Source: Winogradskyella echinorum (GTDB taxonomy: Bacteria; Bacteroidota; Bacteroidia; Flavobacteriales; Flavobacteriaceae). Taken from it: 64,000 nucleotides of DNA. The first letter of the stretch is position 1. Every line of letters begins with the position of its first letter. This document shows positions 9,975-20,262 of this stretch, one piece after another. The stretch is taken from positions 868,001 to 932,000 of the forward strand of contig NZ_JACOQD010000002.1 of NCBI RefSeq assembly GCF_014297365.1, given 5' to 3'. Both the position numbers and the translations under genes were made by a program. Under the pieces are notes generated by a model. That model saw nothing but the letters and a program-made list of their open reading frames with translations. It searched no databases and was not told the DNA's origin.

Positions 9975-11144
9975 ATGAAATTAAAACTACTCTTTCTTAT
10001 CCTATTAATTACGGTTACTTCGACTTTTGCTCAACAAATAAAATTATCGCAAGAAGCTAAAGTATCTGTTTTAACCATTGGCCCTGGAGAATCTCTTAAT
10101 GATGCCTTTGGACATAATGCTTTTAGAATAAAAGATATTGCACAAGGAATTGACGTAACCTACGGTTATGGTGGTTATGATTTTGACGCTCCTAACTTCT
10201 ATTTAAAATTTGCGCAAGGAAAACTAAACTACCTTATTAGTAGAGAAAAATTTTCTGATTTCTACAACCATTATGTAAGATACAATCGCACCATTGAGGA
10301 ACAGGTTTTAAATCTTTTAAATGATGAAAAACAAAAGCTATTCGATTACTTAGAAAACAACTATAAACTTGAAAATAGACGCTATTTATATGATTTTTTC
10401 TATGATAATTGTGCAACTCGTATTAGAGACGTTACAGTAGTTGCAACTGGTAATAATATTAAGTTTAATGCTCCAGATAATTTTGAACCAAAAACATTTA
10501 GAACACTTATACACGAACATGTTGGATTAAACACTTGGGGAAGTTTTGGAATTGATATCGCCTTAGGGTCAGTTATTGATAAAAATGCTAGTGCAAATGA
10601 ATATATGTTTTTACCAAAATATATTCATGCCTTTTTTAATAATGCTAAAATTAATGCTTCTAAAAATCTGGTTAAAAACTCATCTGTGATTTTTAAAAAG
10701 AGAGAAACTGAACCAGCTTCAAATTTTCTTTTTAGTCCATTGATGATTATGATAATTTTAGCCTTCTTAATTCTATTTATTACTTATAAAGATTACATAA
10801 AACATACAAGAAATAAATGGCTAGACATTGCACTATTTGGACTTACAGGTATCATTGGTGTTGTAATATTATTGCTTTGGTTTGCAACAGACCACTCTGC
10901 TACAGCACAAAATTATAATGTTTTATGGGCTTTTCCTTTAAATATTATTGTAATTGCACAATTATTTAAAAAGCAGATTAAAAAATGGTTTAGAAGCTAT
11001 ATTAAGTTTCTTATAATTATGCTGTGTCTAATGACCTTGCATTGGCTCATAGGAGTACAAGTATTTGCCATAGGTTTAATACCACTTATTATTTCTTTAT
11101 TTATACGGTATTTGTATCTTTTAAAATATTATAGTAAACATTAG
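9975..11144 (+). CDS. DUF4105 (Lnb N-terminal domain-like) membrane protein
   Basis: 389 aa from ATG 9975 (a TTG two codons earlier is weaker). A signal peptide (MKLKLLFLILLITVTSTFAQ) precedes a periplasmic domain of about 220 residues with TIGPGESLNDAFGHNAFRI, TYGYGGYDF and FYDNCATRIRD. These His, Tyr and Cys positions are conserved in DUF4105. Four to five TM helices follow (about 245-385). Papain-like Cys/His chemistry has been proposed for this domain class; I infer only an envelope function. It ends 3 bp before the convergent polysaccharide locus. Confidence 0.75.
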   Translation: MKLKLLFLILLITVTSTFAQQIKLSQEAKVSVLTIGPGESLNDAFGHNAFRIKDIAQGIDVTYGYGGYDFDAPNFYLKFAQGKLNYLISREKFSDFYNHYVRYNRTIEEQVLNLLNDEKQKLFDYLENNYKLENRRYLYDFFYDNCATRIRDVTVVATGNNIKFNAPDNFEPKTFRTLIHEHVGLNTWGSFGIDIALGSVIDKNASANEYMFLPKYIHAFFNNAKINASKNLVKNSSVIFKKRETEPASNFLFSPLMIMIILAFLILFITYKDYIKHTRNKWLDIALFGLTGIIGVVILLLWFATDHSATAQNYNVLWAFPLNIIVIAQLFKKQIKKWFRSYIKFLIIMLCLMTLHWLIGVQVFAIGLIPLIISLFIRYLYLLKYYSKH

Positions 11145-11147
11145 AGT

Positions 11148-12542
11148 TTACTGTCCTCTATAAAACAAAATTGTACTCATAGTTTTAATAAAGATATTAA
11201 AATCGAGAAATACACTTCTATGCTTAATATAGAATAAATCGTATTGAAGTTTCGTTAAACTATCATCAATGGAAGATCCATACCTAGTCTTTACCTGAGC
11301 CCAGCCTGTAAGTCCTGGTTTAATAATATGACGAGTTTCATAAAATGGAATAATGCGTGATAGCTCATTTACAAAAAATGGTCGTTCTGGCCTAGGCCCA
11401 ATTATACTCATATCACCTTTAAGCACATTGTAAAATTGTGGGATTTCATCTATACGCGAGCGTCTTAAAAATTTACCAAAAGCTGTAATTCTTTTATCAT
11501 CTTTCTTTGCCCATTTTACTCCATCAACCTCGGCATTTACAATCATAGTTCTCAATTTTACAATCTTAAACGGCTTACTGTTTTTACCTACACGTTCTTG
11601 ATAATAAAACAGAGGTCCTTTATTACCAATTATATTTCCTAAAACAATAATTGGTAAAATTAATATACCTATTAGCAATCCTAAAGTTGCAAATAGGACA
11701 TCGAATGTACGCTGAAAAAATATGTATAATTTATTTTCATTACTGCGACTAAAAGGGAAATACTTATAAAAATCTTTACCAACAAATTGAATAGGCACCT
11801 TATGAAGTAATTCTTCGTAAACTTGAGAGTAATCTCTAATTTTAAATCCACGTTCTAACAACAGCATTAAATTATGATAAACATCTACCATTATGGCTTC
11901 ACTATTAAAACTAGCCACTAAAACTTCTGATATTTGTTCTTTTTCTATTGTTGTTAAAAAATCTTTAGGATCAAATTCTTTGAGGCCTTTAAACTTTACA
12001 GATTCTTCATTAGTAGGTTCGCTGTTAATAAAACCTACTATTTTGTAATTAGAATCAAAATTAATTAAAGGTTTAATTAGACCTTCAATATTAGACGTTT
12101 CTCCTACTAAAAGTACACGTTTATAGAAACGAGGTGATTCTATCAGATTAATATATACAATACGCCATAATAGAATGCAAACAATTATAGCGATATAGAA
12201 ATATACTATCTGAATACGTTCTAACGGAAGGTAAGGTGTTAAAACTGGTGTTAGTAAATAGAATAACACAACTGTTGAAGCTGTTAAAACTACATTTCTA
12301 AAAGTAGTGTCTATTTTACTGGCTTTTTGTAAATCGTAAATTTCAAATATAGTTCCGAAAACAGTAACGTAGATTCCTAAAACCGCTAATTCAATAATAC
12401 TATCTTTACTAACGTCTATATATTCAAAGTTGAACAAAAGACTTAAACAATAAACTCCAACATAGACTAACAATAAGTCAACAATTCTAAGTAGAATTTT
12501 GCGTTCAGAAACTTCAAAATGTATACCTTTATTTTTAGTCAT
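11148..12542 (-). CDS. Polyprenyl glycosylphosphotransferase (WbaP/WcaJ type)
   Basis: Transfers sugar-1-phosphate to undecaprenyl phosphate to start a glycan. 464 aa: four N-terminal TM helices (to about residue 125), a CoA-binding-like middle domain (VLLVGETSNIEG near 146), then the catalytic C-terminal domain with a re-entrant helix. The catalytic part shows YYQERVGKNSKPFKIVKLRT, LRRSRIDEIPQFYNVLKGDM, IGPRPERP and KPGLTGWAQV. It is the last gene of the minus-strand locus. A second, short phosphoglycosyl transferase lies at 34511-35101. Confidence 0.93.
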   Translation of the reverse strand: MTKNKGIHFEVSERKILLRIVDLLLVYVGVYCLSLLFNFEYIDVSKDSIIELAVLGIYVTVFGTIFEIYDLQKASKIDTTFRNVVLTASTVVLFYLLTPVLTPYLPLERIQIVYFYIAIIVCILLWRIVYINLIESPRFYKRVLLVGETSNIEGLIKPLINFDSNYKIVGFINSEPTNEESVKFKGLKEFDPKDFLTTIEKEQISEVLVASFNSEAIMVDVYHNLMLLLERGFKIRDYSQVYEELLHKVPIQFVGKDFYKYFPFSRSNENKLYIFFQRTFDVLFATLGLLIGILILPIIVLGNIIGNKGPLFYYQERVGKNSKPFKIVKLRTMIVNAEVDGVKWAKKDDKRITAFGKFLRRSRIDEIPQFYNVLKGDMSIIGPRPERPFFVNELSRIIPFYETRHIIKPGLTGWAQVKTRYGSSIDDSLTKLQYDLFYIKHRSVFLDFNIFIKTMSTILFYRGQ

Positions 12543-12598
12543 TTCGAGGGTAAGCTATACTGTAAATATAATAAGTACAAATTGATTTTAGTTATAAA

Positions 12599-13606
12599 CT
12601 AGGATAAAACAAATTCCCATTTTGATTTCACTTTATTCCAACTAAAATTTTCCACTTTAGTACGAGCATTTCTAATTAATTTTATTCTAAGCTCATTGTC
12701 TAATTTTAATTTTATAATCGCATTAACCATGGAGCTAACATCTTTAGGAGGAACCAGAAGTCCATCTGTATTATGAGTAATTAAAAAAGGCATCCCACCA
12801 ACATTTGTAGAAACAACTGGTAAACCTAAAGCCATTGCTTCGATAACACTAACAGGTGTGTTATCGAAATTAGTGGTATTGATAAACACATTAAAATCTT
12901 CTGAAAGTTCGATCCATTCAAGTATAGATAGTTTACCTGTAAAATTCACATTAAGTTTCTTGTCTTTTGCTAATTCTTTAACTTTTAATAAAGAACCATC
13001 AACATCTGGTCCGACCATTGTTAATGATGCATTATAATTCAATTGTAGTAATTTTTCTAAAACTAAAATGGCTTGTTCTGGATTATAAAGGGATGAGAAC
13101 GATCTTACCCAAAATAATTTAATATCACTAATTTCTCTTTCTTTGAATTTATAATCTTCTATTTCTATACTGTTAGGGATATGTAAAACCTCATTATAAC
13201 CATAAGTCTCGTAAGTAGATTTTAAAAAATTAGAAGGTGCTACTAATTTATAAGCATTCTTAAAAATTAAGCCACTCAATTTAGGGTTTTTCTTCAGCCT
13301 TTTTTCTAGATTTCCTCCATGAAGTATATTGATATAATTTAATTTAAATAATCTACATAATTGACTAATTATTAGTGCAAAATAAAAATTTGACGTACTG
13401 TACGTATCTATTAAAACATAATCTGTATTGGATTTGTTTGCCACTACCAATTTCATCATATCTAATAGTCTCCATATTTTATTAGATTTAGTTGATGCAA
13501 TTTTAACCTTGTAGTTTTTTTTTAAGTGTCTACTTAATGTATCTATTACAGTAGTTGCTTTTCCTTTATTGGACAAGGCGTTTCCTATATATAGAAGGTT
13601 TTTCAT
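12599..13606 (-). CDS. Glycosyltransferase family 4
   Basis: 335 aa, GT-B fold. The C-terminal nucleotide-sugar site has VSVIEAMALGLPVVSTNVGG and the E-x7-E arrangement of GT4 enzymes (about residues 255-275). The N-terminal part contains NILHGGNLEKRL. It overlaps the polymerase/ligase gene upstream by 41 bp in another frame, so expression is coupled. Donor and acceptor cannot be predicted. Confidence 0.85.
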   Translation of the reverse strand: MKNLLYIGNALSNKGKATTVIDTLSRHLKKNYKVKIASTKSNKIWRLLDMMKLVVANKSNTDYVLIDTYSTSNFYFALIISQLCRLFKLNYINILHGGNLEKRLKKNPKLSGLIFKNAYKLVAPSNFLKSTYETYGYNEVLHIPNSIEIEDYKFKEREISDIKLFWVRSFSSLYNPEQAILVLEKLLQLNYNASLTMVGPDVDGSLLKVKELAKDKKLNVNFTGKLSILEWIELSEDFNVFINTTNFDNTPVSVIEAMALGLPVVSTNVGGMPFLITHNTDGLLVPPKDVSSMVNAIIKLKLDNELRIKLIRNARTKVENFSWNKVKSKWEFVLS

Positions 13607-14915
13607 ATTTTAAATTTAAAAGTGCTAAACCATATATAAAACCAGGAGCCGCAATTCTCATTGCCGAATGATTTATAGTCGCAAACCAAAAAACTAATAA
13701 TGCATAGAAAAAATAATTTCTTTGATTTTGTGAACGCATATCTAATGGCTTAAAAATTAATATAAGCAACATTACTATTCCTAATATGCCATGTTCTGAC
13801 AATAATCTACTTAGTTCATTATGTGTTGCAACTACTTTACCTAAAGTTTCAATTCTATGTTCTTTCATTCCACTAGCACCAACCCCAAAAAAAGGTTTAT
13901 CAACAAAACCTTCCAATTCCCCAAAAAATAAATCTAATCTACCAGCAGAAACATCTTCCTTTTCTCTTCCTGTTTTATCCTGATTGGAGTAACGCTTATC
14001 AATTAAACCACTTGTTTGATTAGAACTCACTGTCCAAATCACAACAGAAGTAATTAATAGCAAAAAAAATGAGGTTACAATAATATTTTTTTGTCTATTA
14101 CTTGATCTAAAATAAACATAAATTAGAAATGAAAAAATCATTAATATTGCAGTTATAACACCTCCTCTACTAAATGTTACAATACCACGAAATGAAATTA
14201 GTGCAAACAAAATTATATTCACGATTTTAATGAGTAATGATTTAGAATTAATAAAAAAATTAACACAAAACACAAACATTCCAAGACCTAATACTGTAGA
14301 TACTTGATTAGGTCCAAATCCTCCGGAAGCAGCAAAATTTGATTGCGTACCAGAAAGTACATCTTTAATACTTGGTGTATAAAGAAAAAGATAGGTTGTT
14401 AGTGTGACTATTGGCAAGGCTAAATACAATAAAATATCTAACATTTGCCTTCTATTTATTTTCTTGTCATAGCAGTAAATAGCTGAAATACCGAGACATA
14501 CAGGGCCACTCAACACAAATGCAACATTCTTTCTTAGACTAGAGTCAATATCAATATTAATAGAAGCTACGACTATTGATGGCACCATAAATATGAGAAA
14601 CATAAAGTATGGATAAGCTTTATTTGATACACCATTATAAAATACACCAAACAAAATAAAAAATATTATAAAATATTTTGAAGATTCATAGAAAAGACCT
14701 GCATCAGTCATCCTGAAAATAACTTCTGCGCCAACTAAATACGCACAAGCTTTTAAAACCATGGTTGTCTTTTCTTTTTTTGCTGCAAACACGATTTGAA
14801 TTAAAAAATATAGAAGTACACCAAAGAAAAATAACTTAGGGAAAAAATTGACATAAAAAATTAAGCCTCCTAATATAATATGAAAGATAATTTGTGAAAG
14901 ATACTTTTTATCCAC
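13566..14915 (-). CDS. O-antigen polymerase/ligase (Wzy/WaaL-like)
   Basis: 449 aa with about eleven hydrophobic segments and one large periplasmic loop near residues 300-370. The loop carries FFGVGASGMKEH and VVATHNELSRLLSEHGILG, the Wzy_C/O-antigen-ligase signature. Polymerases and ligases share this fold and cannot be separated by sequence alone. Because the locus has an ABC exporter and no visible Wzx flippase, a ligase role is at least as likely. Confidence 0.8.
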   Translation of the reverse strand: MDKKYLSQIIFHIILGGLIFYVNFFPKLFFFGVLLYFLIQIVFAAKKEKTTMVLKACAYLVGAEVIFRMTDAGLFYESSKYFIIFFILFGVFYNGVSNKAYPYFMFLIFMVPSIVVASINIDIDSSLRKNVAFVLSGPVCLGISAIYCYDKKINRRQMLDILLYLALPIVTLTTYLFLYTPSIKDVLSGTQSNFAASGGFGPNQVSTVLGLGMFVFCVNFFINSKSLLIKIVNIILFALISFRGIVTFSRGGVITAILMIFSFLIYVYFRSSNRQKNIIVTSFFLLLITSVVIWTVSSNQTSGLIDKRYSNQDKTGREKEDVSAGRLDLFFGELEGFVDKPFFGVGASGMKEHRIETLGKVVATHNELSRLLSEHGILGIVMLLILIFKPLDMRSQNQRNYFFYALLVFWFATINHSAMRIAAPGFIYGLALLNLKYEKPSIYRKRLVQ

Positions 14916-14954
14916 ACTAGATACGGTTAGTTAAAATTTTCATCATGAACTATA

Positions 14955-16031
14955 CTATATAGTTTTATATATTTCTAAACAACTATCTAAAATACGAGCA
15001 CTAGAATATTCGTTTACAATTTTCTTATTAAAATTAATTGCTGCAGACTCTCTATAATTTACATTTTTTATATAATCAGTAATTGCATTTGCTATTAACA
15101 TTTTATCATCACTCTCTAATAATATGCCATACGACTGATCTGACACAAGCTTTCCGCAATAACCAACATCTGTTGAAATAACTGGCAATTGAGCTAAACC
15201 ATACTCCAATAATGCTAAAGGTAACCCTTCAGACTTAGAAACCAACACACCGATATTAGATTGACACATTATATTTAAAATATCTGATCTACTATCATAA
15301 AAGTAAGCATGTCGTTCTAAGTTTAACTCTTTTATTTTAGAAAAAAACAATTCTGAATATTCATCTTTAAAATCCTTTCCGACACAATGTAGTGTCCAAT
15401 CTGGAAATTCCTTATTTACAACTTCAAAAGCCTCTAAAAGTCTTATATGATTTTTTTGTTTACGTAAATTCGCTAAACATAGTATACGCTTTTCTTTGTT
15501 ACCTTTTAACATAGTCTCCTCAATTACCGACTTTTTTAAAACCGGAAAGTTCTTTATATATCTTACATTTTTACATAATAAATTCTTTTTTGACCATTCT
15601 TCTAATTGAGAATTTACACTGAAAATATAAGAAAAAAACTTTGAAGAAAACCGCAAAACAGTTTTAGGTCTTTTATCTAAAAACTCACTATTACCATAGT
15701 GATCATGCCAAACTATTTTTACTTTTGGGTATAGCATTTTAACTAATAAAGCAATAAAAAATGAAGAAGAATGAGCCTGCATAATGTCAATTCCGTTTTT
15801 AGAAACATATTGTTTTAGTTTTAAAATTGCATTGACATCTAATGTAGAGTTTTTATTCAAAAACAAGTACCCAACCTCTGGATTTATATCATCTTTCAAA
15901 GGTCCTTCCTCTCTTGTTACGCAAATATGAGATTTCTCTATAATATTTGTAAGCCCATTAGCATAGTTTACAGCTACTCTTTCTGCACCACCAGCATTTA
16001 AAGAATCTATAATTTGTATAACTCTAATCAC
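14955..16031 (-). CDS. Glycosyltransferase family 4
   Basis: 358 aa. The N-terminus IIDSLNAGGAERVAVNYANG is the GT4 acceptor-loop motif. The C-terminal donor site has SKSEGLPLALLEYGLAQLPV and ISTDVGYCG. Its start codon overlaps the stop of the next gene upstream (4-bp overlap). Specificity unknown. Confidence 0.87.
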   Translation of the reverse strand: MIRVIQIIDSLNAGGAERVAVNYANGLTNIIEKSHICVTREEGPLKDDINPEVGYLFLNKNSTLDVNAILKLKQYVSKNGIDIMQAHSSSFFIALLVKMLYPKVKIVWHDHYGNSEFLDKRPKTVLRFSSKFFSYIFSVNSQLEEWSKKNLLCKNVRYIKNFPVLKKSVIEETMLKGNKEKRILCLANLRKQKNHIRLLEAFEVVNKEFPDWTLHCVGKDFKDEYSELFFSKIKELNLERHAYFYDSRSDILNIMCQSNIGVLVSKSEGLPLALLEYGLAQLPVISTDVGYCGKLVSDQSYGILLESDDKMLIANAITDYIKNVNYRESAAINFNKKIVNEYSSARILDSCLEIYKTI

Positions 16032-17161
16032 CCTTTTGTAATTTTCTCAATCTCCTTTTCTAATCTGTTTACAGTATACTGCTGCGACCAGACTTGCGCA
16101 TTTTTAGATAATGTATTTAAATATGTTTTTCCTTTATTTATTTCGGATAAAATAGTTTCTACTGCGTTTTCTAAATCAGATTCAATTAATATTCCACGGT
16201 CTCCATAACCTAAAATCCAAGGAAGGCAAGAAATTTTAGTTGAAATAGGTATAGCACCAAAAAACATACCTTCTGCAATTGCCTTTGGCCAACCTTCACT
16301 TTTAGATGGCAAAATGGAAAAATGAGCATCTAAAAGACATTTTTTAACAGCTTCTTTCGGTTGATTACCATAAATAAAAATAGAATTATTCAGGTTATTA
16401 GATTCAACATATGCTTTTACATCATTAATTAAATCCCCATCACCAAACATATGTAGCTCAGCAGAAACACCTTTTGTAATCAATGATTCTATAATTTTAA
16501 CCGTTAACAATGGTCGTTTTCCAATTACCATTGCACCAATAAATACAAACTTTAAATTTTTGTCAAAATTTCTCTCTTTAAAATCCAATTTTTCAGACTC
16601 ACTATATGTAGCTGACATAAATGGAATTATATTTTTTGTCTCGTTAGGCCATTCTCCGTAAACAAGTACTTTTATATTTTTTGATAATTTTGTACTTCTA
16701 AATATCGCTTGCTGTAATCTATAACTAATAGGTTGAATACTATTAGGATCCCAATTACCTGCATATTTAACGCTTTTAGTTTTTGAAGGGAAAAATATTT
16801 GCACAATGCTACCCAAAAGAGTAACATTTCCGGGACTTCTAAAATGAATATGACTAGCCCATTTCATAGCTTTATACAACTGAAAAATAATATATGGTAA
16901 AACCAACAAACTTTTTAAAGCTATTCCTAAACGGTTAAACGCTATAAAAGGAATATGATAATATCTTATACTTTTAGATTTAAATGGTTTAGATAGGAAA
17001 TCAGTAGGATAGGTATTTGGTGATAAAATTCTATATTCATCAGCGTACCTAAACCATACATCCATCTCATCTACATAAGGTGAGTAGGAATAATAGTCAT
17101 TGTCTTTTTTTATAGTTGGTGTGTAAGTAACCACCAAAAATTTAACCTTTTTTTTACTCAT
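16028..17161 (-). CDS. Glycosyltransferase family 4-like
   Basis: 377 aa. The C-terminal half is typical: FVFIGAMVIGKRPLL, a GDGDLINDV turn and LPSKSEGWPKAIAEGMFFGA with the EGWP variant of the donor motif. The N-terminal half has HIHFRSPGNVTLLG, less usual for GT4. Immediately downstream of the acyltransferase at 17162 with no spacer. Confidence 0.8.
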   Translation of the reverse strand: MSKKKVKFLVVTYTPTIKKDNDYYSYSPYVDEMDVWFRYADEYRILSPNTYPTDFLSKPFKSKSIRYYHIPFIAFNRLGIALKSLLVLPYIIFQLYKAMKWASHIHFRSPGNVTLLGSIVQIFFPSKTKSVKYAGNWDPNSIQPISYRLQQAIFRSTKLSKNIKVLVYGEWPNETKNIIPFMSATYSESEKLDFKERNFDKNLKFVFIGAMVIGKRPLLTVKIIESLITKGVSAELHMFGDGDLINDVKAYVESNNLNNSIFIYGNQPKEAVKKCLLDAHFSILPSKSEGWPKAIAEGMFFGAIPISTKISCLPWILGYGDRGILIESDLENAVETILSEINKGKTYLNTLSKNAQVWSQQYTVNRLEKEIEKITKG

Positions 17162-17713
17162 CTATATATAATCTGCTGAAGTATTCTCACTGATTTTTTT
17201 CGCTGGCACACCTAAAACGGAACAATTAGATTCAACATCTCTATTTACAAAGGAATTAGCGCCAATAACAACATTATCACCAACCTTAATTCTACCTGCA
17301 ATAACGGCATTAGCACCAATATAAACATTATTACCAATCATTGGCACACCTCTATTTTCTGATTTACCACTTACTCCTATTGTAACTCCTTGTGAAATAT
17401 TACAATTATCACCAATAATAGTAGAAGTATTTATTATTATATTTCCAAAATGCCCAATATAAAATTCACTACCAATAGTTGCTGCATAAGGTATTGAAAT
17501 TCCAGTAACAATCTCAATCCATTTTTGCCATAGAACAGCAAAAAATAAGAATACTCTTTTTACAAGTCTAGGTAAGTTAGAATTATATATTGAATTAGAA
17601 ATTCTATAAACAAATAATGCCCAAAGACCTTGAGTAGTTAATAGTAATATTATAGCTGGTTTGTTTCCGCTATAGCGTTTATATTTTTTTATATCTCCTT
17701 TAAATATGGGCAT
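17162..17713 (-). CDS. Serine acetyltransferase-like hexapeptide acyltransferase
   Basis: 183 aa with left-handed beta-helix hexapeptide repeats over the C-terminal 100 residues (IIINTSTIIGDNCNISQGVT, then IGVSGKSENRGVPMIGNNVY, then IGANAVIAGRIKVGD). The lone His-Phe-Gly region and the tail SVLGVPAKKI match CysE/WcaB-type acetyltransferases. Its position among glycosyltransferases points to O-acetylation of the glycan, not cysteine synthesis. Confidence 0.82.
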   Translation of the reverse strand: MPIFKGDIKKYKRYSGNKPAIILLLTTQGLWALFVYRISNSIYNSNLPRLVKRVFLFFAVLWQKWIEIVTGISIPYAATIGSEFYIGHFGNIIINTSTIIGDNCNISQGVTIGVSGKSENRGVPMIGNNVYIGANAVIAGRIKVGDNVVIGANSFVNRDVESNCSVLGVPAKKISENTSADYI

Positions 17714-18874
17714 TTAATTAGGTGTATTCAAAATCGTATTATAAAAATCTATGTTTTTTTGCGTTATAGTTTCAATTTCAAAGTTACTCAAAACATACTC
17801 CATTCCGTTTTTTGCAATGACTTTGCATTCTTTTTCATGGTTTAAAGCCCAAATAATTTGGTTAGATATATCATCAATATCATAAGGATTACAAAGTAAA
17901 CCTGTTTTTTTATGTACTATAATTTCGGGACCTGGACCGCATTCTGAAAAAATGACCAGTTTATTCATAGCCATAGCCTCTGGTGCAACTAATCCAAGTG
18001 TTTCCATTAAAGATGGAAAGATACATATTTCTGAAGCCGCATATTTGTTTGCAAGGTCTATAAATGATATAGCACCCATAAAATGTACATGATTAGCCGA
18101 TTCACCTAATATAGGTAATACATCCTTTTTTAAATACTCTATATAGGATCTTCCGTCTGAAAAAAACCAATCGCGCCCATAAATATATAATTGAATATTC
18201 TCGTTATGTTCTAGAACTTTAGGCATTGCTTTGAGCAATTGTTCAACTCCTTTCTTTTCGCAAACAGTACCCGCAAACAGCAACGAGTTTTTTTTTACTT
18301 TAGTAGTTAATTGTGGTTTAAAAACATTTAAGTTAATTGGAAATTTTATAATCTCTAAGGGTTTGTTGTGATAGCTCAAATACTTTGCAGTATGTGATTT
18401 AACATATTGAGATGCTGCGGAAAATGCGTCGGCTCGTTTAAACGATCTTTTTTCTTGAAAGCCTTTCCACCACGACACTTTTCTGTGTTCGGCTTCTGCA
18501 AAAAAGTGATGACCTCCATGTAAGCGAATCATATATTTAATAGGCTTTATCTTCTTTATAAATGCCAATCCTAGCTCAGACGTTTCAACAATATCAATTG
18601 GAGATTGGTTATGAATCTCAGTTAACTTTTTATTTATTAATTGATTATTAAAATACCATGTTAAACCCTTTACAATTTTAGGTCTTAACCTGTGAACAAA
18701 TACGTCTCCGTCTTGCTCCTTCTCATCAGTAAAGGTATATGAATTAATTCCAATTACTGATACTCTATGACCTTTCTCTACTAATTTATGGCTAATAGTA
18801 TGAATAAAAGTACCTATTCCTCCATGTGGGAAATCTAACTTTGGATACTCATTAGTAATAAAACAAATATGCAT
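17714..18874 (-). CDS. Glycosyltransferase family 4
   Basis: 386 aa. N-terminal ITNEYPKLDFPHGGIGTFIH is a clear GT4 acceptor motif; the central FAGTVCEKKGVEQLLKAMP begins the donor domain, and IFPSLMETLGLVAPEAMAMN has the E-x7-E pair. One-base overlap with the gene upstream. Specificity unknown. Confidence 0.88.
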   Translation of the reverse strand: MHICFITNEYPKLDFPHGGIGTFIHTISHKLVEKGHRVSVIGINSYTFTDEKEQDGDVFVHRLRPKIVKGLTWYFNNQLINKKLTEIHNQSPIDIVETSELGLAFIKKIKPIKYMIRLHGGHHFFAEAEHRKVSWWKGFQEKRSFKRADAFSAASQYVKSHTAKYLSYHNKPLEIIKFPINLNVFKPQLTTKVKKNSLLFAGTVCEKKGVEQLLKAMPKVLEHNENIQLYIYGRDWFFSDGRSYIEYLKKDVLPILGESANHVHFMGAISFIDLANKYAASEICIFPSLMETLGLVAPEAMAMNKLVIFSECGPGPEIIVHKKTGLLCNPYDIDDISNQIIWALNHEKECKVIAKNGMEYVLSNFEIETITQKNIDFYNTILNTPN

Positions 18875-20262
18875 TACAGTAACACTTTTGCAATTTTAGC
18901 TGAATTTTCATCAATTGGGTGAAGCACAATCTTCTGCATCCAAGCTTTTCTATCAGTAGCTATTTCATTTGGTGATTCGAATGTTCTTAAAACCGCTTTT
19001 AATAACTCAGACTTATCATTAACCCGAGCTACAGCATTTAACCCTTTCATGCTTCTAAAATGTTGAAAATTATAAATAATTTCTGTACTCCAACTACTAT
19101 CGTCTGATGGATTATAATTAAGATATAAACATGGCTTATTAAATGTTGCGAAATCTATTGCCATTGTAGAGCCAAGGTTCATTACTAAATCACAATGATA
19201 AGCTAAGTTAATTTGCATATTTATATCATCGTATTTTGGAAAAAAGCCAACCCATCCTGTTTCTGATTCTACATTCCAAATAGGATCAATTGACACTATA
19301 AAACCATTATACTCTTTTAAAGAGTCATCATATCTATCTGAAAAATCTACAGGACATCTTCTAAATATAATTTGAATATTATCTTTTTCAGAATATAAGG
19401 CTTTTGCAATATCTCTCAAAAACAAATGATCATATGGTGAGGTTGTTATATCATCGCCACTAAAACAAATCCATTTTTTATTGCTGTCTAAACCGTACTG
19501 TTTTGCAAATTCTAAACGTGTTTCTATTCTATTATCATCTAAATAGAATTCGAACTGAGGTGTTCCAACGAGAAGAACTCTGTTTTCTGAAATTTCTGGA
19601 TAATAAGCATTCATCTCTTCCTTCATCCATTGAGACCATACTAAATAATAATCTGTATTTACTGCTAATCTTGCTTTTGGAAGATTATCCCATGAAAATA
19701 TTGTCGTTGTAGTTTTTATTTTAAGCTTATTTGCGGCTATACATATTGGCATTAAACCAGCAACTCTTTGATGTGTAATAAATATTGCAGATGGTTTAAT
19801 CTCTTCTAAATCTTTGACATAAGCATTAATAAAATTTTCAGGTATTTTTTCAATACTCTTCTTTTCGTACTTTAAAATTCTACTATATTTTTTTGACAAA
19901 TATTTGCCTAAAACCTCTGCACATCGATACAGTAATTTTGCTTTATAACTATAATTTGGCCGTCTCCAATTAGTTAATATTGTACGGTTATTTTGTAACT
20001 TACTATTAACTATTAATCTGGCATAAGTTGCTGCTTCTCTGTATATTCTACTATAGCTATTTTCTGGCTTAAGTATAATCTGCTGATAGTCAAAGTCTAT
20101 TTTATGTATTCTTTTTACATCATCAAAGGCTTCTATAGGAAGTGGTGACCAAATGGTGATTTTGGCATCATTTTTTAAATGACTAATTACATTAGAATAT
20201 AGATAATTCTTTATACCCACACCATCGGGTACCAAAAACAAAATATGCTTCTTTTTAAGCAT
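18874..20262 (-). CDS. Putative GT-B glycosyltransferase, 462 aa
   Basis: I do not recognise the family with certainty. The protein opens with HILFLVPDGVGIKNYLYSNV, and near residue 375 has VMNLGSTMAIDFATFNKPCL. That kind of motif also occurs in UDP-GlcNAc 2-epimerase-like and CDP-glycerol-transferase GT-B folds. It overlaps neuC by 8 bp, directly after the sialic-acid genes, so a role in transferring the nonulosonic acid or an adjacent residue is possible. Confidence 0.55.
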   Translation of the reverse strand: MLKKKHILFLVPDGVGIKNYLYSNVISHLKNDAKITIWSPLPIEAFDDVKRIHKIDFDYQQIILKPENSYSRIYREAATYARLIVNSKLQNNRTILTNWRRPNYSYKAKLLYRCAEVLGKYLSKKYSRILKYEKKSIEKIPENFINAYVKDLEEIKPSAIFITHQRVAGLMPICIAANKLKIKTTTTIFSWDNLPKARLAVNTDYYLVWSQWMKEEMNAYYPEISENRVLLVGTPQFEFYLDDNRIETRLEFAKQYGLDSNKKWICFSGDDITTSPYDHLFLRDIAKALYSEKDNIQIIFRRCPVDFSDRYDDSLKEYNGFIVSIDPIWNVESETGWVGFFPKYDDINMQINLAYHCDLVMNLGSTMAIDFATFNKPCLYLNYNPSDDSSWSTEIIYNFQHFRSMKGLNAVARVNDKSELLKAVLRTFESPNEIATDRKAWMQKIVLHPIDENSAKIAKVLL